Assembly (NCBI RefSeq): GCF_026125785.1
Contig: NZ_JAHCKL010000007.1
Coordinates: 62,001-126,000, forward strand
Reading direction: 5' to 3'
Length of the DNA stretch: 64,000 nt
Source of the DNA: Hydrogenophaga sp.
GTDB taxonomy: Bacteria; Pseudomonadota; Gammaproteobacteria; Burkholderiales; Burkholderiaceae_C
Under the pieces are notes generated by a model. It had not been told where the DNA came from, did no database searches, and saw nothing but the letters and a program-made list of their open reading frames with translations. Below are positions 28,909 to 40,987 of the stretch, one piece after another. Both the position numbers and the translations under genes were made by a program. Numbering within the stretch: position 1 is the first letter of the stretch; each line of letters opens with the position of its first letter.

Positions 28909-29355
28909 TCACAACGTGGCGCCTCCCGATGGCGAGGGCGTGCGCGCTGGCGCGGCGCTCGGAGCGGCATCGGACCAATGCACCGTCTTCCTGGGCTTCG
29001 CGTTCTGCATGGCCCGCACAACCGGCTCGGGCGCCACCATGCTCCTCGCCAAGGCGTGCTCGCCACCCAGGTAGCGGCTTGCCTGGTCCGGGGACCAGCC
29101 AACAGCCGCCGGCGGCACCGCCAGCTCCGTCAACAGCAGGCGCGCCGAACCGTGCAGGCCGTCGCGGACACTGGTGTACAGCAGACTGGCCGCGGTCTCC
29201 GCGTCCAGCCTGTGCCGCTGGCTTCGTATCTGCGCCATGCGCTGCTGGTCCGGTGTCTGGCCCTGCATGGTGGCCAGGTGCTGGCGCCATTCGGCCACCA
29301 CCCCGGGACCGGCGTGTTGCGGGGAAGACGGAGAAGGGTTGGACGGATTCGGCAT
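28909..29355 (-). CDS. Unknown protein with disordered ends
   Basis: 148 residues with a strong AGGAGATCCC ribosome site, which argues for a real gene. The N-terminal 15 residues are Pro/Ser/Asn-rich (MPNPSNPSPSSPQHAG). The middle (about 20-115) is predicted helical with MAQIRSQRHRLDAETAASLL. The C-terminus is basic and Pro/Ser-rich (KPRKTVHWSDAAPS). No cysteine, signal peptide or membrane segment. No family recognised. The Ser/Pro-rich N-terminus would fit a secreted or regulated protein but is not evidence of one. Confidence 0.6.
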   Translation of the reverse strand: MPNPSNPSPSSPQHAGPGVVAEWRQHLATMQGQTPDQQRMAQIRSQRHRLDAETAASLLYTSVRDGLHGSARLLLTELAVPPAAVGWSPDQASRYLGGEHALARSMVAPEPVVRAMQNAKPRKTVHWSDAAPSAAPARTPSPSGGATL

Positions 29356-29503
29356 GGGATCTCCTGGGAACCGAGGTCAAGGTGGAAACCGTGGTGCCCA
29401 ATATGCCCGCGATCGGAGCGGATGATGCACGCATGCACAGGCCTCGGAAATGGCCGCATGAGCCAACACCGTGCGCGCACCAGCAGTGGGTGCACGCGGC
29501 CGC

Positions 29504-31660
29504 TCAGGCCTTCAGAAACTCCGAGCGAGCTCCCAGCCAGCGCGAGATGTGCTTCTCGGCCAGCCCTCGGTGGCGCGCCAGCATCAGCGGCGCGGCGCGG
29601 CGGGCCCAGTCCAGCAGGTGCGTGTCTGTCGCCAGGTCGGCAAACCGCAGCAGGGGCGCACCCGACTGCCGTGCGCCCAGGAACTCCCCCGGCCCACGGA
29701 TCTCCAGATCGCGGCGGGCGATCTCGAAACCATCGCTGGTTTCAACCATGGCGCGCAGGCGTTCGCGCGCCGTCTCGCCCAGGCGCCCGCCATCGGGCGG
29801 CGAGTACATGAGCACGCAGGCCGAGGCCGCCGCGCCGCGCCCCACCCGTCCACGCAACTGGTGCAACTGCGACAGACCGAAGCGTTCGGCGTGCTCGATC
29901 ACCATCAACGAGGCATTGGGCACATCCACGCCGACCTCGATCACCGTGGTGGACACAAGGACGCCCATCTGCCCATCGGTAAACAGCGACATCACCGCCT
30001 TCTTTTCAGCCACCGGCATGCGCGAGTGCAGCAGTCCCACCAGCACGCCGGGCAGGGCCTCGGTCAGTTCGGCGTGTGTGGCCGTGGCATTGGACAGGTC
30101 CAGCGCCTCGCTCTCCTCGATCAAGGGGCAGACCCAGTAGACCTGCCGGCCCTGCGCCAACTGGCCGCGGATGCGCTCGACCACCTCGGCGCGCCGGCTG
30201 TCGGCCACCACCTTGGTGACGATGGGCGTTCGCCCCGGCGGCAGTTCGTCGATGGTGGAGACGTCCAGGTCGGCGTAGTAGCTCATCGCCAGCGTCCTGG
30301 GGATGGGTGTCGCGGTCATCATGAGCATGTGGGGCTCCTGCGTGGGGGCTTCGGCAGGCTCGGCCCGGACGAAGCCGCCATCCGCTCGGGCGTGGCCTGG
30401 CAAAGCCGCTGCCGTGCCCTGCATCTTCTCTCGCAGCGCCAGCCGCTGCGCCACGCCGAAACGGTGCTGTTCGTCGATGACGGCCAGCGCCAGGCGCTGG
30501 AACTGCACCTGTTCCTGGATGACGGCGTGCGTGCCCACCACCAGCGCAGCCTCGCCGCTGGCGATCAGGTCCAGCATCTCGCGGCGCTGCTTCTTTTTCT
30601 GGCTGCCGGTGAGCCAGGCCACGCGTTTGCCCAATGGAGCGAGCAGGGGTTCGAGCCAGCCGATGAGCTTGGTGAAGTGCTGCTGGGCCAGGATTTCGGT
30701 GGGGGCCATCAGGGCGCACTGCCAACCGGCATCGATGGCGATGGCGGCCGAAAGTGCCGCCACCACGGTCTTGCCCGAACCCACGTCACCCTGCAGCAGG
30801 CGGTGCATGGGCACTTGCCGCTGGAGGTCGCGCGCGATGTCTTCGACCACCCGGCGCTGTGCGCCGGTCAGGGAGAACGGCAGCACAGCCAGAAGCTGTT
30901 CGTGCAGACCGCCGGGGCGGGCTTGCAGGGCGGGCGCGTGCAGGGCATCGCGTTCCTGCTTGGCGGTGAGCTGAGAGAGTTGCTGGGCCAGCAGTTCCTC
31001 CGCCTTGAGGCGCTGCCAGGCCGGGTGGGTGCGGTCTTCCAGCGCCGCCAGCGACACCTCGGGGCCGGGATGGTGCAGGTAGCGCAAGGCTTCGCGCAGG
31101 CTCCAGGGCGTGCGCACCACCGCGTGCAGTTCCTGCAGCAGTTCGGGCGGGAGCGTCTCGCTGAGATCGGCGCGGTGGAGCCCGCTGGCGACCGCCTTGC
31201 GCAGGTAGGCCTGTGGCAAGGTGGCGCTGGTGGGGTAGACGGGCGTGAGCGCATCCGGCAGTTCGCCACCGGCGGCATGGAAGGCCGGGTGCACCATGGT
31301 CCAGCCCATGAAGCCGCCGCGCAACTCGCCGTGCACCCGCACCCGCGCGCCGACGGCCAGCGCCTTCTGGTGTGAGGGGTAGAAGGTGAAGAAGCGCAGG
31401 GTGCAGGTGTCGCTGCCGTCGTCCAGCGTCACCAGCAACTGGCGGCGCGGGCGGTGGCCGATCTGGCTGGCGGTCACCGTGCCCTCGATCTGGGCCATCT
31501 GGCCTTCGCGTGCATCGCGCAGTTTCACGATGCGGGTCTCGTCTTCGTAGCGCAGCGGCAGGTGCAGCGCCAGGTCGATGTCGCGCACCAGGCCAAGCTT
31601 GTGCAGGGCCTTTTGCGGGGCTGACAGGGATCTGGACTGAGCGGGCGCCGTTTCCGACAT
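29504..31660 (-). CDS. recG: ATP-dependent DNA helicase RecG
   Basis: 718 residues. Branch-migration helicase that remodels stalled forks and Holliday junctions. The wedge (OB-fold) domain lies in the N-terminal third. Walker A is LLQGDVGSGKTVVAALS; the helicase DEQH box is AVIDEQHRFGVAQR; TATPIPRTLAMSYYADLDVSTIDELPPGR and QLRGRVGRG complete the helicase motifs. A 25-residue low-complexity stretch (QGTAAALPGHARADGGFVRAEP and onward) sits between motifs II and III, which is unusual. ATG (MSETAPAQ) was chosen; a 23-residue upstream extension overlaps the divergent gene start. Confidence 0.97.
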   Translation of the reverse strand: MSETAPAQSRSLSAPQKALHKLGLVRDIDLALHLPLRYEDETRIVKLRDAREGQMAQIEGTVTASQIGHRPRRQLLVTLDDGSDTCTLRFFTFYPSHQKALAVGARVRVHGELRGGFMGWTMVHPAFHAAGGELPDALTPVYPTSATLPQAYLRKAVASGLHRADLSETLPPELLQELHAVVRTPWSLREALRYLHHPGPEVSLAALEDRTHPAWQRLKAEELLAQQLSQLTAKQERDALHAPALQARPGGLHEQLLAVLPFSLTGAQRRVVEDIARDLQRQVPMHRLLQGDVGSGKTVVAALSAAIAIDAGWQCALMAPTEILAQQHFTKLIGWLEPLLAPLGKRVAWLTGSQKKKQRREMLDLIASGEAALVVGTHAVIQEQVQFQRLALAVIDEQHRFGVAQRLALREKMQGTAAALPGHARADGGFVRAEPAEAPTQEPHMLMMTATPIPRTLAMSYYADLDVSTIDELPPGRTPIVTKVVADSRRAEVVERIRGQLAQGRQVYWVCPLIEESEALDLSNATATHAELTEALPGVLVGLLHSRMPVAEKKAVMSLFTDGQMGVLVSTTVIEVGVDVPNASLMVIEHAERFGLSQLHQLRGRVGRGAAASACVLMYSPPDGGRLGETARERLRAMVETSDGFEIARRDLEIRGPGEFLGARQSGAPLLRFADLATDTHLLDWARRAAPLMLARHRGLAEKHISRWLGARSEFLKA

Positions 31661-31727
31661 GGCCGGATTGTGAACGAAGCCGCGCGCGGCAAGGTCCGAT
31701 GGCACATGGCTTGCTTGATGAAGGCAC

Positions 31728-34241
31728 ATGTCTGAACAGGTGCACGCCGATACGTTCCTTCCCTACATGCGTGACGTGGCGCGTTGCGAGCAGTCCCTGC
31801 GGGAGCTGGGGCTCATGTGGCGGCTCGTCGAATCCTCTGCCCGGCTCAACTGCCCGCAGGACGCGCGCAGCATCCTGCCGATACTGAGCGCGACACAGGC
31901 CGGTTTTCGCCGGCTGGAGCACGACCTGGTGAAGAACCTGACCGACGAGAAGGTCGGCCATGTGCTGGGCGCCATCGGCACCCAGGCGCGGTTCGTCATC
32001 GACATCGTGGTGCGCAACCTGTACGAGCGCACGGCCGACGTGGGTTTCCTGGCCACGGACCGCGAACTGTGCGGCTTCGTGGCGGGCCTGCACACCGACG
32101 CGCAAGGGGTACGGCGGCGGTTGCAGGAGTACCGCAACAAGTACACGGTGTACGACGAGATCCTGCTGCTGGACACCGAGGGCCGGGTGCTGGTGCAGCT
32201 CGACGCCGATGCCCCGGTGGCGCGCAGCAGCGACCCGCTGGTGAGCGCCACGCTGGCCACCGGCCAGTACGTCGAAACCTTCAGGGCCACCGACCTGCGT
32301 CCCGGCCGGGGGCAGGCGCTCATGTATTCGCGCCGCATGCACCATCCGGACAGCGGCGCGGTGGTCGGGCTGCTCTGCCTGAGCTTCGACTTCGCGCAGG
32401 AGATGGCCGGCATCTTCCGCTCCCACGGGGACGCGGAGGGCCGAGTCAACATGCTGCTGCTGGATGCGGGGTGCCGTGTGCTCGCCAGCGCCGACGAGCG
32501 CTGGATCGCGCCCGGCACCACGGTGCCGGTCAATCCGCAGGGAACTCCACAGGTGTTCATTCACGAAGGCCGCGAGTACCTGGTGCAGACCTGCCGGGCG
32601 GAAAACTACCAGGGCTATCCCGGGCCACCGGGCTGGCAGGGCCAGGCCATGGTGCCGCTGCAGATGGCTTTTCCGCCCAGCCGGCGTCAGACGCTGGCCT
32701 CGCTGGATGCAGCCACGGCAGCCGGGTTGCTGTCCCATGCGCACAGCTTCAGCCCACCGCTGCACGAGGTGATGAATGCCACGAAGACCATCCAGCGGGT
32801 GGTGTGGAACGGGCAGGTGATCACGTCTGAGCAGCGCGAGGACGGGGCGCAGCTCAAGGCCATTCTCGACCAGATCAGCGAGACCGGCACCCGCAGCAAC
32901 GAGGTCTTCTCCCGTTCGATCAGCGAGCTCTACGAAACCGTGCTCCAGTCGCGGCAGGACGGCGCCGAGGCGGTGGCCCAGTTGCTGGTGGACCTGCTGG
33001 ACCGCAACCTCTACGAGCGGGCCAACGACTGTCGCTGGTGGGCCCTGACCCCGGAGATCCGCTCGGCACTGGCGAGCCCGCTGCCCGATGTCGACGCCGT
33101 CACCCGCATCCTGGACTACATCAATGGGCTCTACACGGTGTACGGCACGCTCTGCGTCTATGACGTGGAAGGGCGGATCATCGCCGCTTCACGCGGCATG
33201 CTGCCGCACATACAGGCCACGGCACCCCGGGTAGATGGCGCCACGCTGCAGCGGGTGCTGGCGCTGCCGGACACGCAGGCCTACGCCGTCAGCCCGTTTG
33301 AAGCCAGCCCGCTGGCCCATGGCCAACCCACCTACGTGTACCACGCGGCAATCCGGCACCCCGACGACGACGCCCTCGTCGTGGGCGGCATCGGCATCGT
33401 GTTCGAGTCCGAGCGCGAACTGCTGGCCATGCTCCAGGGCTGCCTCGTGCCAGATGCCGGCGCCACGGCGAGCTTCGTCGACCGGCAAGGCAAGGTGTTG
33501 TCGTCGACGGATACCGCGCTGACCGTGGGCAGCGCCATGGCGCTGCCGGCACATGTCCACGCCCTTGAACGGGGCAAGAGCCATGCGGCCGTGCTGGAGC
33601 AAGGGAAGCAGTATGTGGTCATGGCCTGCGCGGTCACCCAGGGCTACCGCGAGTTCAAGAATGCGGATGGCTATGTGGATGACGTGCTGGCCATCGTCTG
33701 CCTTGCGCTGGGCGAGGTCCGACCGCAGGCCGCTGCCGCGCGCGGCGTCTATGAGCCTCGCCCAGCGCCGGACGAGCCCCTGAGCATGTACGCCACGGTC
33801 TGCTGTGGCGAGCACATCCTGGGCTTGCCCGCCGCGTACGTGGCGCAGGCCGTGCCTTCGCGGCACCTCTCGGGCCAGCGCGCCGGCGACAGCCACGCCC
33901 GGGTGGGCCTGCTGGTGCCCCAGCAAGGCATGTCCATCGAGCGCTCGGTGTGGGTGTACGACCTCGGCCACCTCGTCGGCAGCCAGCGCAGCTTGCGGCA
34001 GGACAGCGGCGAGATCGTTGTTCTGCGGCGCGGAGCGCGCCAGATCGGCCTGCTGGTGGACGCGCTTCACGCCGTACCGGAATTCGGCCGCCAGCAGATC
34101 GTGCCCTCACCCGTGCGCGCGCCCCACGGCCCGGCGCTGGTGACACACCTGGTCAGCCCCCAAGGGGAGCAGCCCCTGATACAGCTGATCGACGTCGATG
34201 GCCTGTTTGAGCAAGTGGAAAGCGCCGCTCTGCCAGAATAG
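31728..34241 (+). CDS. Soluble tandem-sensor protein with C-terminal CheW domain
   Basis: 837 residues, no signal peptide and no hydrophobic segment long enough for a membrane helix. The body is an internal duplication: RNLYERTADVGFLATD (about 96-111) with YTVYDEILLLDTEGRVL (about 139-155) recurs as RNLYERANDCRWWALT (about 426-441) with LYTVYGTLCVYDVEGRII (about 468-485). Each unit looks like a Cache/PAS-type sensor. Residues about 686-832 are CheW-like (GLPAAYVAQAVP, IGLLVDALHAVPEF). CheW couples receptors to CheA, so this may be a cytoplasmic receptor-adaptor for chemotaxis or another two-component array. No che genes are adjacent. Confidence 0.8.
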   Translation: MSEQVHADTFLPYMRDVARCEQSLRELGLMWRLVESSARLNCPQDARSILPILSATQAGFRRLEHDLVKNLTDEKVGHVLGAIGTQARFVIDIVVRNLYERTADVGFLATDRELCGFVAGLHTDAQGVRRRLQEYRNKYTVYDEILLLDTEGRVLVQLDADAPVARSSDPLVSATLATGQYVETFRATDLRPGRGQALMYSRRMHHPDSGAVVGLLCLSFDFAQEMAGIFRSHGDAEGRVNMLLLDAGCRVLASADERWIAPGTTVPVNPQGTPQVFIHEGREYLVQTCRAENYQGYPGPPGWQGQAMVPLQMAFPPSRRQTLASLDAATAAGLLSHAHSFSPPLHEVMNATKTIQRVVWNGQVITSEQREDGAQLKAILDQISETGTRSNEVFSRSISELYETVLQSRQDGAEAVAQLLVDLLDRNLYERANDCRWWALTPEIRSALASPLPDVDAVTRILDYINGLYTVYGTLCVYDVEGRIIAASRGMLPHIQATAPRVDGATLQRVLALPDTQAYAVSPFEASPLAHGQPTYVYHAAIRHPDDDALVVGGIGIVFESERELLAMLQGCLVPDAGATASFVDRQGKVLSSTDTALTVGSAMALPAHVHALERGKSHAAVLEQGKQYVVMACAVTQGYREFKNADGYVDDVLAIVCLALGEVRPQAAAARGVYEPRPAPDEPLSMYATVCCGEHILGLPAAYVAQAVPSRHLSGQRAGDSHARVGLLVPQQGMSIERSVWVYDLGHLVGSQRSLRQDSGEIVVLRRGARQIGLLVDALHAVPEFGRQQIVPSPVRAPHGPALVTHLVSPQGEQPLIQLIDVDGLFEQVESAALPE

Positions 34242-34283
34242 CGGGCCGTGTTTTGGAACGGGCCCTGTCAGGCCCTCAAGCGC

Positions 34284-35393
34284 ATGTCCCCCAACACCCC
34301 TTCCTCCGCGCACGACTGGCGTGCCGCCGATTTCGATTTCCACCTCCCCCCGGAGCTGATCGCCCAGCACCCTGCGCCCGAACGCAGCGCCTCGCGCCTG
34401 CTGGACGGCGCGGGCGATGCGCCGGTGGACCGTGTGTTCCGCGACCTGCCCGCGCTGCTGCGCGAAGGCGACCTGCTGGTGTTCAACGACACCCAGGTCG
34501 TCAAGGCGCGGTTGTTCGGCCGGAAGGCGTCTGGCGGACAACTGGAAATGCTGATCGAACGCGTGCTGCTGCCGCACGAAGCCAGCGACGGCACGGCGCA
34601 CGAAGTCGTGGCCCACCTGCGCGTGAGCAAGAAGCCGCTGCCCGGCGGGCGCCTGCACATGGCTGGCGGCCTGCAGGCCGGCGGGTTCGATGCGGTCTAT
34701 CTCGGACGCTGGCCCGACGAGCGGGGCCAGCTCTTCCGGCTGCGCCTGCTGGGTCCGGCCGGCGAGACACCGTATGAGCTGATGGCGCGCCACGGACATG
34801 TGCCGCTGCCCCCTTACATCGACCACGCCGACGACACGGACGACGAGCGCCGCTACCAGACCGTCTTTGCCCGCGTGCCGGGCGCGGTCGCGGCGCCCAC
34901 GGCCGCGCTGCACTTCGACGAGGCCGTGCTGGCCGCACTGGACGCACGCGGCGTGCAGCGCGCCAACGTGACACTGCATGTGGGCGCGGGCACCTTCGCG
35001 CCCATGAAGGCCGACCGCATCGCCGACCACGTGATGCACCACGAACGCTACGCCATCCCGCCACAGACACTGAGTGCCCTCGCCGATTGCCGTGCGCGCG
35101 GCGGCCGCGTGGTGGCGGTGGGCACCACCACCGTGCGCACACTGGAGAGCTGGGCGCGGACCGGTCTGACGCAGGGCGACACCAACATCTTCATCACACC
35201 CGGGTTCGCGTTCCAGAAGGTCGACCTGATGGTGACCAACTTCCACCTACCGCAGTCCACGCTGATGATGCTGGTCAGTGCCTTCGCGGGCTACGGGCAC
35301 ATCCGCGCGCTGTACGCGCACGCCATCGCGCAGCGCTACCGGTTCTTCAGCTACGGCGATGCCATGCTGCTGCAGAGGGGAAACCGCCCGTGA
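34284..35393 (+). CDS. queA: S-adenosylmethionine:tRNA ribosyltransferase-isomerase
   Basis: 369 residues from ATG ([19 protein letters not shown]). Transfers and isomerises ribose from S-adenosylmethionine to 7-aminomethyl-7-deazaguanine in tRNA, giving epoxyqueuosine. Signatures are [67 protein letters not shown] and [17 protein letters not shown]. First gene of a tight operon ending in tgt; its stop overlaps the next GTG start. Confidence 0.97.
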   Translation: MSPNTPSSAHDWRAADFDFHLPPELIAQHPAPERSASRLLDGAGDAPVDRVFRDLPALLREGDLLVFNDTQVVKARLFGRKASGGQLEMLIERVLLPHEASDGTAHEVVAHLRVSKKPLPGGRLHMAGGLQAGGFDAVYLGRWPDERGQLFRLRLLGPAGETPYELMARHGHVPLPPYIDHADDTDDERRYQTVFARVPGAVAAPTAALHFDEAVLAALDARGVQRANVTLHVGAGTFAPMKADRIADHVMHHERYAIPPQTLSALADCRARGGRVVAVGTTTVRTLESWARTGLTQGDTNIFITPGFAFQKVDLMVTNFHLPQSTLMMLVSAFAGYGHIRALYAHAIAQRYRFFSYGDAMLLQRGNRP

Positions 35394-36514
35394 AACCCTT
35401 GCGCATCCTGGTGCTGGGTGGCTATGGCAACTTCGGCGCGCGCATCGTGCGCTCGATGGCGCAGGACGCGGGGATCCAACTCGTGGTGGGCGGACGGGAC
35501 GCGCAGCGGGCCACGGCGCTCGCACAGGCCACAGGACCGGCGATCGAGGCGCTGCGGGTCGACGCCGCCGACGCGGACCTGCCGTCCGTGCTGCGCAGGC
35601 ACGGCATTGGCCTCGTCATCCACACCGCTGGCCCGTTCCAGGCCCAGGGCTATGGCGTGGCGCTGGCCTGCGCGCAAGCCGGCTGCCACTACACCGACCT
35701 TGCCGACGGGCGCCGCTTCGTGTGCGACTTCCCCGTGGCACTGCACGAACACTTCCTGCGCGCCGGCCGCACCGCCATCAGCGGCGCGAGCACGGTGCCG
35801 GCACTGTCCTCCGCCGTGGTCGACCACCTCACAAAAGGCTGGCAAGGCATCCACACGGTGGACATCTGCATCGCGCCGGCACAAACGGCTCCGCGCGGCG
35901 TCGCCACGCTGGAAGCGGTGCTCGGCTATTGCGGTGCCCCCATCCCGGTCTGGCGCGACGGGCAATGGGTGCAGGCCTACGGCTGGGAGACGCCCTGCCG
36001 CGAGACTTTCGCGCGCATGCCGCCCCGACTGGGCGCGCTGTGCGATGTGCCCGATCTGGAGATCTTCCCCTTGCACTACCGGGTGCGGAACCGGGTGATG
36101 TTCCATGCCGCGCTGGAGGTGCCACTGTCCCAGAAGGCATTTGCCTGGATCGCAAAGGTACGTCGATGGGGTTGGCTCAGGCAGCCGCAGCGGCTGGCAC
36201 CCTGGCTGCACCGGTTCGCGCCGCTGTTCGACCGCTGGGGCAGCGCACTGGGCGGCATGGTGGTGCGCGTGGGTGGCCTGGACGCACAGGGCGTGGCCCG
36301 GACCGCAGCCTGGCACATCAGCGCCGACCACGACCATGGCCCGGAGATTCCCACCATGCCCGCCCTCCTGTTCGCCCGGCGGCTGGCGCGGGGAGCGGAC
36401 CTGCCGCTCGGCGCGCACACCGCCACCGGGCTGCTGTCCCTCGGCGACTTCCAGGGTGAGTTCGCCCGCTGGGGCATGGTCACCGACGAAGAGGTGAACC
36501 ATGCCGGGGCCTGA
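35390..36514 (+). CDS. Saccharopine-dehydrogenase-like NAD(P)-binding protein
   Basis: 374 residues starting at GTG, GTGA overlap with queA, preceded by AGAGGGG. The N-terminal Rossmann motif [19 protein letters not shown] (about 6-24) and the following [29 protein letters not shown] are typical of saccharopine-dehydrogenase-family oxidoreductases of unknown substrate. The C-terminal half is a dimerisation/substrate domain. Overlaps the next gene by 14 bases. Confidence 0.85.
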   Translation: MKPLRILVLGGYGNFGARIVRSMAQDAGIQLVVGGRDAQRATALAQATGPAIEALRVDAADADLPSVLRRHGIGLVIHTAGPFQAQGYGVALACAQAGCHYTDLADGRRFVCDFPVALHEHFLRAGRTAISGASTVPALSSAVVDHLTKGWQGIHTVDICIAPAQTAPRGVATLEAVLGYCGAPIPVWRDGQWVQAYGWETPCRETFARMPPRLGALCDVPDLEIFPLHYRVRNRVMFHAALEVPLSQKAFAWIAKVRRWGWLRQPQRLAPWLHRFAPLFDRWGSALGGMVVRVGGLDAQGVARTAAWHISADHDHGPEIPTMPALLFARRLARGADLPLGAHTATGLLSLGDFQGEFARWGMVTDEEVNHAGA

Positions 36515-36875
36515 TCTGCGTCTGCTGCGATGGAGTCTGGTGTGCGTGTGGTCCCTTACCGCCGTGGTCAGCGTCTGGGAGTGGAACGGGCAAAGCCAGG
36601 CCTTGCTGGCCCACCTGCGTCCGGACCTGGAGTGGGCCAAACCCTGGTTGATCGGCGCCGGAGCCGCGACCGACATGCTGCTGGCGCTGTGGATGGCGCT
36701 GCGACCCGGACGCCTGGTCTATGCGGTGGCCCTGATCGGCATGCTGCTCATGACGGCCCTGGCCACGGTCATCGTGCCCGACGCCTGGCTGCACCCCTTC
36801 GCCCCCCTGGTGAAGAATGTGCCTGTCGCCGCCATCCTGCTGGTCCTGCTGCGTCATCCGGAGGCTGACCGTTGA
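36501..36875 (+). CDS. DoxX-like small membrane protein
   Basis: 124 residues with four hydrophobic segments, for example LIGAGAATDMLLALWMALR and LVYAVALIGMLLMTALATVI. This matches the DoxX/DoxD-like family (DoxX_3 type) of quinone- or redox-associated membrane proteins. It starts within the end of the upstream gene after GAGG and is coupled to the next gene (TTGA overlap). Function is not established. Confidence 0.75.
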   Translation: MPGPDLRLLRWSLVCVWSLTAVVSVWEWNGQSQALLAHLRPDLEWAKPWLIGAGAATDMLLALWMALRPGRLVYAVALIGMLLMTALATVIVPDAWLHPFAPLVKNVPVAAILLVLLRHPEADR

Positions 36876-37341
36876 ACACCTACCTGCTGCTCAAATGGGT
36901 CCACGTGGTCTCCAGCGTGGTGCTGGTCGGCACCGGGCTGGGCACCGCGTTCTTCATGTTCTTCACCAACCGCAGCGGCAGCCTGGCGGCGCAGGCCGTC
37001 GTGTCCCGGCTGGTGGTCCGGGCCGACGCCTGGTTCACGACCCCCGCCGTGCTGGTCCAGCCCGCCACGGGCCTGGCCCTGGCGCACATGGCCGGCTGGC
37101 CCTTGGGCACACCCTGGATCGCCTGGTCCATTGCGCTGTATGTGCTCACCGGCCTGCTGTGGCTGCCGGTGGTGTGGCTGCAATGGCGCATGGCCGCCAT
37201 GGCCCGCCAGGCCCACCAGGCTGGCGCCGCCCTGCCTTCGGCCTACTGGCGGTTCGCGCGCTGGTGGGAACGCCTGGGCTATCCGGCGTTTGCCGCCATG
37301 CTGGTGGTGTTCGCTCTCATGGTGTTCAAACCCTCCTTCGC

Positions 37342-37345
<4 letters not shown>
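36872..37345 (+). CDS. DUF2269-like integral membrane protein
   Basis: 157 residues beginning at TTG after CGGAGG. Four membrane segments, starting LLLKWVHVVSSVVLVGTGLGTAFFMFF with His and Gly residues typical of DUF2269-type predicted integral membrane proteins; the same region may bind heme, by analogy only. Its stop overlaps the next start (ATGA). Confidence 0.78.
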
Positions 37346-39767
<2,422 letters not shown>

Positions 39768-39796
39768 CCGGGCGCACCACTTTGATGCCATGAGGC

Positions 39797-39816
39797 GGCC
39801 CGGTACCATCCGGGCC
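39797..39816 (+). promoter_or_regulatory. Hairpin at the MFS gene start
   Basis: GGCCCGG-TACCAT-CCGGGCC forms a 7-bp GC stem ending one base before the ATG of the transporter gene. No Shine-Dalgarno sequence is visible, and the stem occupies its place. No T-run follows, so it is not an intrinsic terminator. Confidence 0.35.
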
Positions 39817-39817
39817 C

Positions 39818-40987
39818 ATGCGCGAGGTTCCCCGCCACATCCTGCCCGTCCTGGTGATCGCCCAGTTCATGGGCACCTCACTCTGGTTTGCGGTGAACGC
39901 GGTCATGCCCGACCTGCAGCGAGAACTGGGCTGGCCGACCAGCACCGTGGGAGCCCTCACCTCGGCGCTGCAACTGGGGTTCATCGCCGGCACGCTGGTG
40001 TTTGCCCTGCTGGCCATTGCCGATCGTTTCCCCCCGCGCCGGGTCTTTCTGATCTGTGCCCTGGCCGGCGCCGCGTGCACCGTGGGCGCTTGGTGGACCG
40101 TGCGCGACCAGAACGCCCTCATGGCATGGCGCTTCACCACCGGTTTCTTCCTCGCCGGCATCTACCCGGTGGGCATGAAGATCGCCGCGCAGTGGTTCAC
40201 GCGTGGCCTGGGCGCGGCGCTGGGCCTGCTGATTGGTGCGCTCATCCTGGGTTCGGCCAGTGCACACGCCCTGCGCGCACTCGGCGACACCCTGCCCTGG
40301 CCCACCCTCATGCTGGGCGTGGCCGCCATGGCCGCGGCCGGCGGCCTGCTGCTGTTTTTTGCCATGGGCGATCCTCCGCATGCCGTGGCCCGGCCTGTCG
40401 GCCTGCAGTGGCGCGCCCTGGCGGTGATGTGGACCGACGCGCGCGTGCGCAGCTCGGTGCTGGGTTACTTCGGCCACATGTGGGAGCTCTACACCATGTG
40501 GGTACTGGTCCCGCTGATCCTGGCCACCCGGCTGCAGGGTACGGCGCTGTCGTGGGCTGCCTTCGTGGTGCTGGGTGCCGGCGCGATCGGCTGCGCCGGC
40601 GGGGGCTGGATCGCGCAGCGCCGGGGCAGCGCGCGCGTGGCGGGGGTGCAGTTGGCGCTCAGCGGCCTGTGCTGCCTGGCCGGTCCCTGGCTGATGCACG
40701 CACCCGCGCCACTCTTCTGCGCTTGGCTGCTGCTGTGGGGCATCACGGTTTCCGGGGACTCGCCGCAGTTCTCGGCGCTCACCGCCCGCAACACACCGCC
40801 CCAGATCGTCGGCAGCGTGCTCACCCTGACCAACAGCATCGGCTTCGCCATCTCCATCGCCAGCATCCTCCTGTTCGTCTCGCTGGCCGACCGCTTCCCC
40901 CTGTCGGCCCTGCTGCCCTGGCTGGCGATCGGCCCGGCACTGGGATTGTGGGCGCTGCGTCCGCTGTGGCGCGAGGAGCGCCGCTAG
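39818..40987 (+). CDS. Major facilitator superfamily transporter
   Basis: 389 residues with about 12 hydrophobic segments in two six-helix halves and a central cytoplasmic loop near residue 190. FALLAIADRFPPRRVFL is the MFS signature after helix 2, and GFFLAGIYPVGMKIAAQWF resembles helix 4-5 motifs of organic-acid/nitrate-like carriers. Substrate unknown. Its stop shares CTAG with the convergent NAGGN peptidase. Confidence 0.9.
   Translation: MREVPRHILPVLVIAQFMGTSLWFAVNAVMPDLQRELGWPTSTVGALTSALQLGFIAGTLVFALLAIADRFPPRRVFLICALAGAACTVGAWWTVRDQNALMAWRFTTGFFLAGIYPVGMKIAAQWFTRGLGAALGLLIGALILGSASAHALRALGDTLPWPTLMLGVAAMAAAGGLLLFFAMGDPPHAVARPVGLQWRALAVMWTDARVRSSVLGYFGHMWELYTMWVLVPLILATRLQGTALSWAAFVVLGAGAIGCAGGGWIAQRRGSARVAGVQLALSGLCCLAGPWLMHAPAPLFCAWLLLWGITVSGDSPQFSALTARNTPPQIVGSVLTLTNSIGFAISIASILLFVSLADRFPLSALLPWLAIGPALGLWALRPLWREERR

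Noticed and set aside
30786-32765. Minus-strand open frame of about 659 codons
   Set aside because: Overlaps recG in another frame and runs antisense to the sensor-CheW gene; no recognisable protein.
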